Positions 12,301 through 24,300 of a stretch of DNA of 64,000 nucleotides are shown here, piece after piece. The stretch spans positions 10,057,548 through 10,121,547 of the forward strand of contig OZ025207.1 in the NCBI GenBank assembly GCA_964019055.1, written 5' to 3'. Origin of the DNA: Anthopleura xanthogrammica. Taxonomy: Eukaryota; Cnidaria; Anthozoa; Actiniaria; Actiniidae. The notes under the pieces are model-generated. The model made no database searches, had not been told where the DNA came from, and saw nothing but the letters and a program-made list of their open reading frames with translations. Position 1 is the first letter of the stretch, and every line of letters starts with the position of its first letter. Position numbers and translations under genes: made by a program.

Positions 12301-15300
12301 AAATTATTCAAGGTGTTGGATAGGAAACATTATGAAGTCTAACGTATGTAGGACGGACTTACGTAAATGCGCGGGAAAACGCGCAAATACAACACATGAA
12401 AACACACAAGTGATTCGAGTTGCTAGTGATTGCTACAAAGCTCACAGCATGATAAGATTAATCCTACACTTGTGGAAAAACCAAAAACAACTGCCCGAGA
12501 ACACGAAAACGTGAAAAAAATGCGAGAATATTAATTCTACTTCATAAAACTAGAGAACATGTTTGCTAGAATTGAAAACTGGGATTTTTTTGTAGAAATC
12601 GAATTTATTGGGTCGTTTTTTTCAAGTTTTTTTTTTTCCCAAGGGTTTTTTTTCGTGCTGGGTTCCTCATTTTCTTTAAAAACGATAACGGAGAAAAAAC
12701 TAGAATTTTTTATTGCTCTAAATTATGGTCAAAATCTAGCACTTACTGTAAAAACGCGTTTTAAATTGATGTATCTGAGAATCAAACAAACGAGAAACAT
12801 TCAGAAATAGAAAAATATGTTAAATTTTCACAGCGACAGAGATTCTTAAATATACTACAGTAGCTTTCAAAATATCAGAACAATGCAGCTTTAAATAATA
12901 AATGCCTTGTATCTAAGATAGAAATCTAGAAAAACTCCATTATTTATAGTAGTCCACGGAGGTTTCCGTTCTCTCGGTCTTGATCGTGAGAATTCTGACT
13001 TCCTTGTCGCGGTAAAAACGAAAACCCCTTGATAAGGTAAGCGTTTGATTTCCTAAGATATCATTCGTGAAAACTTCATCATTTCCAGGCTGTTTGATCC
13101 TATCTAAGCTGCATGGTAGTAAAATTAGTTTTGTCAATTAAAAATAGAGGATCATAGATCTTATGGGAAAGTACTGAGAAGTATTAAGGAAGTGTTATCA
13201 GATTTTTCGCGGTGGTCTAGTATCTGAGGATTTTTTTCCAACTGAGTTATCACGAAAATTCTTTTGAAAAAAGTGTTGTAAGCCTATAGACAAGTTTTGA
13301 GTGTCAGTCAGACATCCCAGAGATACCAATGTCGGAATTTCTTGATGTTGAACCAGGAATACATTTGCCTTAGGATGTTTGGATGATAAGAGAAACTAAC
13401 TGACCCATTTATCATCGGTTTAGATGAAGCTTTTTTCGAAAATCGTGAGCAATGAAGAATTATCTATCTTTCATCATCATTACCCCACAAGGCAGAACTT
13501 TAGCCTCCAATCATCGAAGCAAATGATGAAGTCCAAGGAAGCTGAGATATATTTTCAAAAGCAATAACACTCGAAAGGAAGAGGCAAAATAAATACCATA
13601 ACTAGAGGCAGTTTCCAAGATTTTATCAAGGAAAACCTCCAATTTTCAGAGCATATCCGTTGAATATTTAGTTTCTTCAGAAGCACTCAGTCTTCTTTAT
13701 TACGATTCAATAAAAAACAGAAAACTATGAACATTCTCATTTTTATGTTCAAATTTTACTTATTGACTGAAATTCGCGGCAAAACAGCTTAATTTATGGT
13801 TTGAAATTTCAGGGTTTTTTTTTTTTTAATTTTTAAAATTCCAAAATTATTTGTTCACTGGTGAAATTACTTTCAATCCTGGGACAATGAAAGAATAAGA
13901 AAGATTTTTTAAATTTCAAATTTTAGTTTTCGTCGAATCTTTTTCTTAAAACTTTCGAAATAATTTGTTCACTGATGAAATTCCTCTTAATTCAGAACTT
14001 GGGACAAATTCTTGTGGTGGAATAACGGAAAAAGAATAAGAACTGATTCGGAATTATTTTAGTTTTATATGGACGTGACTGCGAAGACGTAAATAGCGTT
14101 TTTTTTCTCAAAAGAAGTTAAAAAAATTAATCATAAAATCAGCTGGATAGCAGTTGTTAGATGTCTCAAAAGATAGAGTAAATTTAAAACATAATAAAAC
14201 ATATTCATTATTCTAGTGAATATAAAAGTTATTTTACTGACAGAGGTGACTCAAAGGTGTCAGGACACTCAAATGGCTTCTATATTAAAGTACTATGATT
14301 GGACGGTGTATGTCCTCTCATTGCATGATTGGTTCAAATGAAAGCCATGCAGGCGTCACAGCAGGACGACAGATTCCAGTGGGAAACTCGCCGTTCCATG
14401 ACACTCAAATGGCTTCCATATTCAAGCACTATGATTGGACGGTGTATGTCCCCTCTTTACTTCATTGGTTCGAACAATAGAAGCCATTTATGCGTTAAGC
14501 TAATTTCCAATGGTTAAGTAAAGTACCATATGATTGGATGGTGTATGTCGCCTTGACTTCATTCGTTGAAATAAAAGGCATTTGGATGTTAGGACGACTG
14601 ATTCCAGTGGGATACTTTCAGTACCAATGACCTCGAATGGTAATTTGAGGGTCTATATGTTCTCTCGCTATTTCATTGGTTCGAATGGAAACCAATTGAG
14701 TGTCAGGGCAAGATGGATTTGGATCTCAAATGACCTCCAAATTCAAGCACCACGATTGGATAGGGCACGTCCCCTCGCTATTTCATTGGTCGAGAAGGGA
14801 AGCTATTTGAGCGTGGCGTTTTCTAATCCCAAGATTTCTGCTATTACAATATTCTTTTAATGACATTTTTCTGTTATTCTACAGGTGTACAAAGCAACAG
14901 CCCAAGATTTTTTACGAATTGTAAGAGGTAAGTCTAATATATATCACATACCATCGTTATCTTAAATGCCTTATTTCATCCAATCAGCTTCTTCCATGAT
15001 CTATAATGTTTGTTACATGGCAAGATTATTCTGGATTGGTGCATATTTTTTTATCCAATCGTAAATTGCATTTTTAGTTAAACCAAACCGATTTTCGTTT
15101 CCTTGCAGGACCGATAGACGTAACACAGATCGCAGCAAACTTTGTATCGACAAAAGCTGAAGTCATAGTGCGCATGCGTGGTCTTCCGTTCAGCACAAAG
15201 CCAACAGAAGTCGTGAGTTATACTTGTATATCGAGGATACAACTCCTTCATTCTAGCTAGGTTATAGTCTCTATTAACAGATTAACACCAACAAACATGG

Positions 15301-17652
15301 ATGTAAATTAACCACTGAGGGCGTACAGCAGATTTCGTATGAGTGTAACAAGTCACGACACGCGGCACGGTTACGGCGCGGCGCGGACACGGCACCGAAT
15401 GTCGAATGTTTTTATACACGGCACGGCACTGACACGGTCACAGCAAGGCGCGGTCCGCAAAAACTGCTCTAAAGAAACTCTAGCAGTGATCATTGTCACC
15501 CTAAACTATCATCTTTTTTCCACAGGTAAAATTCTTTGGAGAAGACGCTCCAGTATTTCGGGGGGAGGCAGGGATTCTAATGGTCAGAGGTCGCAACGGT
15601 AAAGCCACAGGAGACGCGTTTGTACTTTTTGAAACAGAAGAACACGGCCGTGCGGCCTTGGGAAAGCACCGAGAAGTCCTCGGCTCCCGATACGTGGAAC
15701 TCTTCCGCAGCTCACAGAGTGAAGTTCAACAGGTTCTTAACACGTCTAGTAATCTAATGGCGGGAATGCCGCACTTAGCTATGCTTCCATCACCACTACA
15801 TCAACACCCACCGTTCCATCCACCGGTATTTTTACCCCCTCCACCTGCCCCGTACACGGCTAATGCCGGGGGAAATGCCAAGGATTGTTTAAGGTTACGA
15901 GGGCTTCCGTTCTCGGCTACTGTGCAGGATGTGCTGGATTTCATGAAGGAGCACGCGGCGTATGTTGCGCCTGGTGGGGTACATATGGTATATAATACAC
16001 AGGTCAGTTAATAACTATTAGATTAATAGCCTATACAAGGGTTGGGTCAGGGTGGCTGACGAGATAATGTAATGAATAGGTGCGCGTGATGGTGGTCATT
16101 ATACTAGTGTGCTAATCAAAAATTATACTAGACTACCGCACCTTGTTTTACCCAACAACTTTGGTTAGCAATTGATAACATTGTCACGCAACATAATGGT
16201 GTCTCAGTCACGCACAAACAATGTGTTGAATAGAACAACTTTTTAGGGAGAAAATATTGAGTTGCAAAAGAACGAAAGCTGTTTTGAGGGGTATTATAGC
16301 AGAAATCACAAACTAAGGATGATGACATACCGACACTCATCTACTAAATTCTGGGTAATCAGACAAAACACTGAGCACTGATTGTGCGGTTCGCTGACTG
16401 CAACTGTCATCATAAGTATTATAAGTATTATAATCATCACTAGCTTTCATCGTCATCATCAACATTATCAAGCATTGTATCATGTCATTATCATGTCATT
16501 GTCATGATCACCAAGCATTGGGGCACTGGCATTGTCATCATCAACAGTATTAAGCATTGTATCATGTCATTATCATGATCATCAAGCATTGGGGCACTGG
16601 CATTGTCATTATCAGGCTTTGTCAACATATCCTTTTTCTGTTAAACACCGCAAGATGTTGTAATAATCAAAACCCTTAGGAGAGTAATCGAAGAATAATC
16701 TCTTAGCGCAACCAGTGAATCAATAGTAATTAGTAATCAATCTGTTTGACCTTTAAACAGGGCCGACCATCTGGCGACGCTTACGTCCAGCTTATCTCCC
16801 AAGAAGTCGCTCAGGCAGCGGCCAGTGACTTACACAAGAACCACATGGGCGAGCGATACATCGAAGTATTTCCTTGCTCGAATTCTGAAATCGCTGCTGT
16901 TATCGCCAGCAGCACATTGAACCAAACAAAAATCCCGCCAATGGGAAACATGCCTTACAACCCTCCATGTACGTACCCTGTGACGTCAGGGATCATGGGG
17001 TATCCTAATTCAACTCATATGAATGGACACACGGTGGATTCGTCGATGGTACCCTCACCATCTCGAAGCCCACCTATGTTTGTACATCAACAGACACCTT
17101 ACTACAACTGCGTGTTGCCTTCCAATGGAGTCGGGTGTAGCCCGGTCAATTATTATCCTAATAACTCAACAGGAGCCATGAGAGTCAGAATGTCGCCATA
17201 TATCACGCCTGCCTATGAGATGGTACCAGTCTTCCATCATGGATATCAGGTCAGTAGCTGACTCGTCTGTTGAGACTCCAACCTTGTCATGAATACGGTG
17301 AAGCCAGGAGGAAGCCATGCGGAAGTCATGCAATACGTGACTATACGACGACACGGTCACGCAATATAACTTGTACGTGTCAAAAGAAGTTCAATGAGAG
17401 TCACGCAAACATCCGCGCACGTCAGTCATATGTACGAATCAGTCATGCAACAGGTTGCTTTTTGAGTCACGCAATATATTTGAGTCACGCAATATATTGT
17501 AGTACCATGTTGTTATTAACGCATATTTGAGTCGAGCATACCCTCTCATGCAACCTCAGTGACTACTTGGATATTTTTATCAAATTATCTATATAATATT
17601 TTTTTATTCCTCATTGCAGGTGGGAGAATATGGTGTAGGTCACTGCAGATAA
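3311..17652 (+). CDS. ESRP: Epithelial splicing regulatory protein (ESRP / fusilli), 5' end not found
   Basis: Nuclear RNA-binding protein that sets epithelial alternative splicing. Exons read with GT/AG borders and matching phases: 3311-~3529, 5027-5122, 6651-6705, 7741-7845, 12090-12222, 14885-14927, 15109-15212, 15526-16002, 16761-17249 and 17620-17652 (stop TAA). The first gives the end of the DnaQ-like domain ([26 protein letters not shown]). RRM1 runs from [10 protein letters not shown] to GTRYIEVYKA, RRM2 from [11 protein letters not shown] to [10 protein letters not shown], and RRM3 from [13 protein letters not shown] through [11 protein letters not shown] to [10 protein letters not shown] Pro-rich linker separates RRM2 and RRM3; a Pro/Tyr/Asn-rich tail ends in EYGVGHCR. 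About 585 residues are visible against roughly 680 in vertebrate ESRP1. The 3311 exon and the 5027 exon do not join directly: the only phase-1 donor (3530, weak) would create a TGA, so a short exon or another junction between them is missing. The 6651 exon uses a donor at 6706 (GTGCGT), chosen because it restores the frame into RRM1. Family identity is firm; the 5' model is not. Confidence 0.93.
3655..3815 (+). mobile_element. MITE family A, copy 3
   Basis: The arms CATTTCAGACCACGTGTCAT and GACGACACGTGGTCTGAAAT are close reverse complements, enclosing GGATACAACTCAAACAAAGA. It lies directly downstream of the first readable ESRP exon, so copies 2 and 3 bracket that exon. Confidence 0.8.
3960..4290 (+). 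promoter_or_regulatory. Promoter-like island with CRE-like sites and a short ATG exon candidate
   Basis: CRE-like ATTACGTCAC (from 3988) is followed within about 10 bases by AACGTCATA. Further on, ACAACATGGCGTC (ATG at 4159) resembles the TISU start context and opens a 31-codon frame ending at 4254. A strong donor CAAG|GTAATT sits at 4283. The tract from 4430 to 4560 is rich in CG dinucleotides. The frame closes before the donor, so this cannot simply be an alternative coding first exon of ESRP; a noncoding first exon or upstream ORF is possible. The function is inferred. Confidence 0.3.
4736..4903 (+). mobile_element. MITE family A, copy 4
   Basis: Starts with GGGCGTAATGTTTTT, then ATTTCAAACCACCTCATTCC and CTTGAGAATTATTACTTTG. 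The right arm is decayed (ATACCCAAGGGGCATGAAAT) and ends near AGGGTCTCTATG. Fourth copy within 2.4 kb. Confidence 0.65.
6050..6300 (+). repeat. Degenerate ~170-bp tandem duplication carrying NRF1-like sites
   Basis: Two related blocks, each beginning near TGTTTGTT(C/T)A(A/C)CGGGA, passing through ACCCTTGA and ending in GCGCATGCGCA (about 6112-6122 and 6281-6291). The palindrome GCGCATGCGC matches the NRF1 consensus. It lies in the ESRP intron before the 6651 exon. Just downstream, 6440-6540 is a CCA/CAC-rich low-complexity tract. Confidence 0.45.
7846..12089. other. Large ESRP intron; no supported gene inside
   Basis: A 4.2 kb intron splitting RRM1. Two open stretches look somewhat protein-like: 8511-8828 on the minus strand and 9918-10575 on the plus strand, the latter in two overlapping frames. 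Neither shows a motif I recognise and neither continues a neighbouring exon. They may be decayed retrogene or transposon remnants, or chance. Elsewhere the sequence is AT-rich, with a short (CCCCT)n tract near 11705-11726. Confidence 0.5.
8855..9055 (+). repeat. Short tandem duplication, unit ~120 bp
   Basis: The string GGTCGATAACATGAGGTTCA occurs twice (about 8897 and 9020), each time after a GAACGATTAA block, and GTCGAT(A/T)CGACTTCC recurs between them. Noncoding. Confidence 0.6.
13835..14050 (+). repeat. Imperfect tandem duplication (~125-bp unit)
   Basis: The block ATTTGTTCACTGGTGAAAT ... GGGACAATGAAAGAATAAGA recurs about 125 bases later as ATTTGTTCACTGATGAAAT ... TTGGGACA ... AAAGAATAAGA. 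Confidence 0.5.
14260..14830 (+). repeat. Degenerate tandem array in ESRP intron, units ~100-136 bp
   Basis: Four to five diverged units share GACACTCAAATGGCTTC, AAGCACTATGATTGGACGGT, TGTATGTCC, TTCATTGGTTCGAA and GACGATTCCAGTGGGA-like blocks. The array ends only about 55 bases before the acceptor of the 43-nt ESRP exon. Confidence 0.75.
15330..15450 (+). other. CG-rich CACGGC-repeat patch in ESRP intron
   Basis: Local run of GACACGG / CACGGC / GGCGCGG strings in otherwise AT-rich intron DNA. It resembles the CG-rich patch at 4430-4560 (GACACGGCAAG). Purpose unknown. Confidence 0.4.
16390..16625 (+). repeat. Tandem repeat (~80-90-bp unit) in ESRP intron
   Basis: The sequence AAGCATTGTATCATGTCATT ... 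CAAGCATTGGGGCACTGGCA occurs twice in direct orientation, embedded in TCATCATC / ATTATCA low-complexity DNA. Confidence 0.7.
17290..17545 (+). repeat. Short-period GAGTCACGCAATAT repeats in last ESRP intron
   Basis: GAGTCACGCAATATAT occurs twice back to back at about 17465-17500. Looser copies of GTCACGCAA and GTCATGCAA extend upstream to about 17300. Confidence 0.55.
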
Positions 17653-17823
17653 CTTATTCAACACTCCAACTTCCTCAACTCCAATCTTCCAAGACATCCA
17701 GTAACCATGACAACAAAGACTCTAGACAATTATCTTGAGAAAGCAACACAGCCTCCAGCAGTAGGTGACTTAATTCAAGACATGTCCTCTGAATGAAAAA
17801 AAATATTATTTAATATAGGACAG

Positions 17824-17829
17824 AATAAA
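17824..17829 (+). terminator. Candidate poly(A) signal of ESRP
   Basis: AATAAA located 172 bases after the ESRP stop codon. It is the first canonical hexamer downstream; actual use is inferred. Confidence 0.4.
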
Positions 17830-20800
17830 TCAATTCAAAAGATGAAAAGACTGACCAAGAAACTGGTGTCAGTGAATTATTCTGATCAAAATCAAAGGTT
17901 CAAAAACCTATTAAGTTAAGAGAAATAAAAATATGAAAAAAAAATACAAGAAAGAAAACAAATCACCATGCATGTGACATGTGAAAATTTTACACTGATT
18001 TTACTACGAAAAAGAATAGTTTCTTTCATACAAGATGATGACAGTGCAATTCTCGTAAAGATATAAAGATGAGAAAATTGCAGTCAAAAGTGAGACATAC
18101 ATTGCTGGCAAAAAAATCGCATGAAAAAAATACTTTGAAAGATTTGTTTTTAGTGAAATCTCTGTGTTCCTATTGCCTGACTTCAATCAGCTGAATGAAA
18201 TATTACATCTTATATCATAACAGGAAGCTTTTCTCAAATCAACCAAGTAGTTTGATATTGAAAAAATTGCCCTTAGACTGGTAAAAAAATCATTATGGTC
18301 TGAAAAAATGATATCTTTAAACAGCAAGCAGTATTTTAGGAATCGGAAAAAAACCTGAAATTTTTAAAGAATTTTTCAGGCTGCTGTAATTCTGTGTCAA
18401 ATTATGTGTTCATACTTTTTATGTTTGTGTCATCTTTTAATCAGTTTTAAAGCTTCACAATGCAATGATAAGAGATTCAAAATTTTAAAGCATGCATATA
18501 TATATATTTGCATGTCGACAGACTCTCTCTCTCTCTCTGATTATAGACTGATTACAGTGTAAAAACATAGAATATACTTTTAATTAGAGAATATAATTAT
18601 CTTAAAATCAAATCAATATACACTAAGACAGCTGCACGAAACAGGTGCAATGTAAGTGAAGTATTATTTTGAGTCAAGAGAAAACTATAATTCAGAGTTA
18701 TTCTTTCAATCAAGAAGATCCTTACGAAGTTGATCCTTTTTCTCAAAAAAGGACAAAAATAGAAGCAACATTTTCAAAATCCAGAGAATCTAATTTAAAT
18801 AAAAGAATAAAGTACAAGTTACAAACATTTTTCATTTAGATAATCACTGACAAAATATTTGATTTTCATCATCATTTCTATCAGCTGCCATATCTGCTAT
18901 TAATGACAGATTGCTAATGGAGACAAAGATTATGAAATCAAAATATCAACTTGAATTCACAAATGGCACTTGACATGCCGTCGCCAAGATTTTTTAGAAC
19001 ATTCAAAATACTGTATTATATTACACCTACTTTGACAAAAATATGAACCATTCTTATCATCAGAAGTATCGTAAATTATGTTGGTAAATATTTGTGTTGA
19101 ATCATTCATCTCAAAAATTAAAGAAAATTAATGAGCAGAAGATGAAAACTAAAATGAAAATTTTACAAGATTATTGATTATTTTGTGCCTCAAATGAATG
19201 GAGAAGATATGAGAATGTTCATTGGCTAATTAAAATCATATCGGAGTCTAGTTTTGTGCTAATTTAAAGTATTTATTTCATCAAGAAATAGTTTTATAAT
19301 TTAGAAATATGAATCCATCAAGTTCATTTAGCTCAGTAAATGTGGAAATTGAAAACCAATATGGGAAATGTTGGAGTCAGTTGCAATAATGGCAGAAAGA
19401 TGAGTTGCCATAGCAACAGAGCAGTTGAGATAAAGCTATTTTCATTGATAAATTACACTTCGTAAAGTTTAAAAATAACTACAAAATGTTAGGACTGGAA
19501 AATGTTACAGCTTAGAGTTTCTACTGGCGAATACACCTATTTTTCTTTAAATCGTCAGAGATCTGAAATTTGAAATCCGAGACCAAAGTCATCGCTCAAG
19601 GTAGTGACAGATTTAGATTATTAACTTGTTGCGAACTGTACTAACTATAGAGACAAAACAATGATCACTTTCAAATTCCCTCATAACTAAATTCCCAGCT
19701 CACGGCTAGCCTACAATTCATTTCAGTATCAGATTTCATATCTCCGACCGACAACCTTTTTTGAAATAGGTGTCCATCCGATACTTCATCAAGACTCTAT
19801 CTGAACCTGAATCTACATCTTTGTCTTTCTAAATTGTTGCCATAGAAACATGCAGTATACCCCAAAGGTTATATTTAATTCCAAAATAATTATGCTAGTA
19901 TTCCTTCAGCTAGTAATAATATCATTGATGAATATTAGACTAGTATTTTTCTACAGTCATTCATTTGTTGGTCACAAGATAATTTAGCATCAACACTTTG
20001 AATTCGATCTTGCATACTCTCTTCTCAGAATATATAATGCAAGTACCATTAATAATTGGCACTATTTTTAATGACAGATAAAAAAATGTACCTGTATATC
20101 ATAAATCACATTTTATTTAAGTATGAAAAATGATAGCAGTAGTTAGTTATGTTGACATCGGCATAGCCAAAATAGATGTAACATGAATCGTACCTAGCTC
20201 TCTGCAAAGTGGTCTATCATAATGGAAAATAGTAATTCCAAAATGTTTAATTAAGAAGCAATTCTCAAATCTGAAGGGGTCCCAGAACCCTTGGAAAATG
20301 CCCTGTGGTACACCCCTAGTTGTAACATGCCACACACACAGAAAAGCGTAGCATGCGCATGCATGTATATTTTTCACAATCAATTGTCAAAACTGTTCTA
20401 TCATAATCGCCAACTCAGTTGCATGGCTGCAATCTCAGGGCATTTAAGAATTGTTTCAACACTATAATGTATCTGTGCTATCATGTATAAAATACTTTAA
20501 TCGCACCCTGATATACATAATGTAATTATCATTCATTCATTTAATACCAAACATTGTTTAGTTCTTAGCTCTTGAAACATTAAAGTTGGTCAGAAAATTA
20601 ATGAAATAAATGACCAACTGGAGGAAAGATCAACTATCATGTCATGCAGGAACTTACATAATGCTAAGAGATTTCATGCTGCCGAAAGGAAAGCATGACT
20701 CAATAAAGTATTGCAACAGTTTCGTGACTATTACCATAGTATATTAATCAGTTTGTTCAAAGCAGCTGCATGTACCAGTCTCCTAAAAATCTGTGCTCTA

Positions 20801-20920
20801 AATATGTGATATAGAAGAAAAAATAAAATGACTTAAGTACCACAGATATTTGCATGCAGCTTGCTTCAGAAGTAAAAAGGAAGTTAGTAAATAAAATAAA
20901 TAATTAAATGTTGTAAATCA

Positions 20921-21100
20921 ATAGACCTATTGATTTGGGCATAATGTTTTCCCATTTCACATCACGTTGCCCTGAGAACAAGATTCTTTGTTTGAGTTGT
21001 ATCCATATTCATGTGCGACTATTAAACAAAGAAATAATACTCTAGGGAATGACACATGGTCTGAAAGGGGGAAACATTGCACCAAGATGAATAAGGTTTA
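20921..21100 (-). mobile_element. MITE family A, copy 5 (reverse orientation)
   Basis: Begins AATAGACC, then CATAATGTTTTCCCATTTCA. The core is the reverse complement of the other copies (TTTGTTTGAGTTGTATCC), and the right arm reads GGAATGACACATGGTCTGAA. Intact enough to show both arms. Confidence 0.75.
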
Positions 21101-21324
21101 TAATTGATCCTGTGAGGCATGACAGTTGAGAATGTTTCTTCATACAATCTAAGCCATGTAAAAAGATTACCAAAGATACCATGTAACATAGCAAAATACC
21201 AGTCATAAAATACAATTATACAAATTACTAGGCCTGCCTCTAATGGGCCGTCAAGATGAAAATATGATTAAACGTACAGAAAAAATGATCATTTTTCAGA
21301 TAAACTCACCTTGTCTTCATGTAA

Positions 21325-24300
21325 TTAGGAATCTTGGGTTGCAGGTTTCAGAAGGGGTGGCAGGGTTTCACCAGCTTTGCCTTGAAAATGGAAGCTAGGG
21401 TGTTGTAGAAATGAAAATTTGTTGGTACTGAGGTTAAATCTCATTCACCCTCTCCTGGGGCCCACCTAAAGTAGAAGATAGCTACCCTCCCCCTAGATCT
21501 ATAGATCTATGCCTACTCTCCACTGGATTGGAACAACCCACCAAAGGCTCTGACTTAGTTTACTCTCACTGGATCTGTTGGTATTGATCCATCTATGTCT
21601 AACTTCCCCCTGGAATCATCTATGCCAACCCTTGCCTATAGATAACAATTCTATCTAGTTTTAGGCTTTTACTGATCAAGCTATGCCAAAACCTAAACTA
21701 AAAACTGGAAGCTCAAAATGTTGCCTATAGACCCGTTGCACATGACGTCAGAACAGTTCAATTTGGAGGACAAAACAAAAGAATTTTAATCTCCTGAGAA
21801 TTGGAACCTATTGTTTTGCTCTCCAAATTGAGCTGCATTCCGACGTGCTGCAAGGGGTCTACTTATAGGTCATGTAGAAACATCTGGAGCAATATCAGGA
21901 GTTCTAAAACTGTGATTCCTGAAATGGCTTTTCATAATTCTGTGATCCATGAAATTATGAAAAAGGCCTGTAATTTGTGATCAGTAATGCCTCTTCACCC
22001 CTTGGGTATATCCACCACCTCTGGGAGTGAAATACTGGATTTCAGGTCTCTGAGGGGTTGGGTAGAGGGAGGGGAAGGGGGAAGGGGAGGGTGGATTTAC
22101 CAGCACCCACCACCTAAATCAACAAAATCAGATCCCTATTTTGGAACATTGTTTTGGCCTTGTCCTTGCATGTGACATGTGCATGTGCAGTAGCTCAATT
22201 TGGAGGACAAAACAAACAAATTTCATTCTCCTGGGAATTTGAAACTATCATTTTGTCCTCCAAATTGAACTGCATACCAATATGCTGCAAGGGGTCTATT
22301 GCAAGAAAAAAAAACTGTACCTGAAAACACCAGTACATGTAGTGGCCTCCATGTTGAACTCTGCCACAGGGACCCCCCGTTCTGCTAAATGGGGTGCAAA
22401 TCCTGCAGCTGGATAGACCACAGATGAGGTACCAACCTAAGGGAATTTATACAAACATCATAACCATGTACCAAATGCCTAAAAACTAAAACGTTTACCC
22501 AAGTTTTACAGAAGTATTGAGTCTCTAGTATAAAAACAGCCAATAACTTACAATAATACAGAAGTCACAAGCATCCATAACCTCACTGGTTTTCTTAAGA
22601 ACATCACTGAACAATGCTTCACCAAACCATACGACATGTGGACGGACTAGAGAGTCACAACCTGGCTGACTGCACCTAACAAAAAAGAAAGACAGAATGA
22701 TTGAATTGAATGGATTGATGGATATACGGAGGGAGGAAGGAATGAGTGAATATATGGTTGATTGATTTATTGATTGATAATATGTGAATGGATGGATGAA
22801 TGATTGATTGATTAAATCAATGTGTTGAGAACATTTAAATGACTTGTTTATCTTACGTTACTGTTAATCTGTTAATTAGTTATACTTTTACTAGCTTCGA
22901 AACTTGATCTCGCCAATATGTCAAATGATGACGTTTTTGATTGTTACGTGATTGCAAGACATTTTAAGAGACGCTAAACAGCTAAAGATCAATCCGTAAG
23001 AAATATATTGAAATAACCACTTACTAGATATACTGTGATTCGCCACCAGATGTAAGTACAATCATTCTTTAGTACATTATTATTCTCGACATATTCATGT
23101 AAGTTAGTTTGACGTAGAAATTCCTTTGTTATGTTTTAGCGAACCTTGCTCGCTTTTGTAAGCTGTAAACTATATCCAAACACGATAGAGAAAATAAATA
23201 CCCATCGACGTAACGATATCAAATGCAAGCGTCTCGAATGGTGGCAAACTGAGATATACGATATTTAGAAATAGACATTCCCAACACAATGATTGATTGA
23301 TAATGCATGTTAGATGGATGATTGATTGATAAAATGGATTTATGGATGGAAGATTGAATGAATGATTGAATGAATGAATAAATAAATGGATGGACAAATG
23401 GATAGAACAAGATGGATGAATGGATAGATGAATGATTGAATGAATAAATGAATGAAGTAACGAATGAATGGATGATCGGACAGATGGACAGATGAATGGA
23501 TGAGCAAGTATGTATACAGTCATGTACATGACTGAGTGAGCTAACTAGCCAGTGAGTAAGTGAGTTATAGTGAGAAAGATTTAAGGGGAGGTGGAAACAA
23601 CACCTGAAAAATCTGATCATGAATGGATGTGGAAGTGATAATGTAAGGAAAAATGAAGAACCCATTTTTTCATGATGATCATTTGTAAAAATAATTAAAT
23701 TGTGTTACCTTGGCAGTTCTGCCTCTGGTATAGCAGCATCTTTGGCATCAGGATCAGGTGCCCTGAACATACAAAAATAATACAACATACTCTTTAATGA
23801 ATAAGATAATTATAATAATATAGCCCTCTAGCTGGCTTTACTGTATAGGGTTATTGCCTCTATTCTCAGTATTTATCTTTCTTATGTGGTATACGAGGGC
23901 CGTAAGTTAGAAAACTGTAAAAGGTTATTATGTATCCCTCCTTAAATAAAGTTATTGTATTGTATTGTATTGTATTGTATACCTAATGAGGTTTTCAAAA
24001 CATGGCAAATACCAAGACAAAATAGTTTGATACTGATGATGCACTAAGGCATCTTGTTTTAGTGAACATGCAAAGTCTAAGATTATGAATTACAGTGTAA
24101 CACTTTTAATGTTTTCTCTCATTAAATGGAGGTTGAAATATGATATATGATAAAATTTCAAACTCAATCTTTTTGAGCCATGCGGCAGGGTTGACTATAA
24201 GCAAGGCCATTAAATAAGGCAGGCAGGATACATTGAGTTTGTAATGGTAAATTAATTCTTCATTACAAATTCAAGGGATGTATCTAGATACTGACTCGGG

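Larger units (their letters stand above)
12223..14884. other. ESRP intron with two repeat tracts near its 3' end
   Basis: Intron between the RRM1 exon ending GTRYIE and the small exon VYKATAQDF. The first 1.6 kb is AT-rich with homopolymer T runs and nothing recognisable; the repeats at 13.8-14.05 and 14.26-14.83 kb are listed separately. Confidence 0.6.
17653..21324. other. Convergent intergenic interval / 3' UTRs of ESRP and SIRT5
   Basis: AT-rich DNA with no credible coding exon. A candidate ESRP poly(A) signal AATAAA lies at 17824-17829, and further AATAAA strings follow downstream. A short (CT)n run lies near 18525-18540. One MITE copy (20921-21100) lies within reach of the SIRT5 3' UTR. 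Confidence 0.6.

Noticed and set aside
14260..14830. CRISPR-like array of regularly spaced repeats
   Set aside because: Units are degenerate direct duplications with no constant short repeat and unique spacers, in an animal intron.
23170..23665. Minus-strand frames rich in SIHPSIH/FIHSF
   Set aside because: Translations of the degenerate GAATGGATGG tract in a SIRT5 intron, lying between validated exons.
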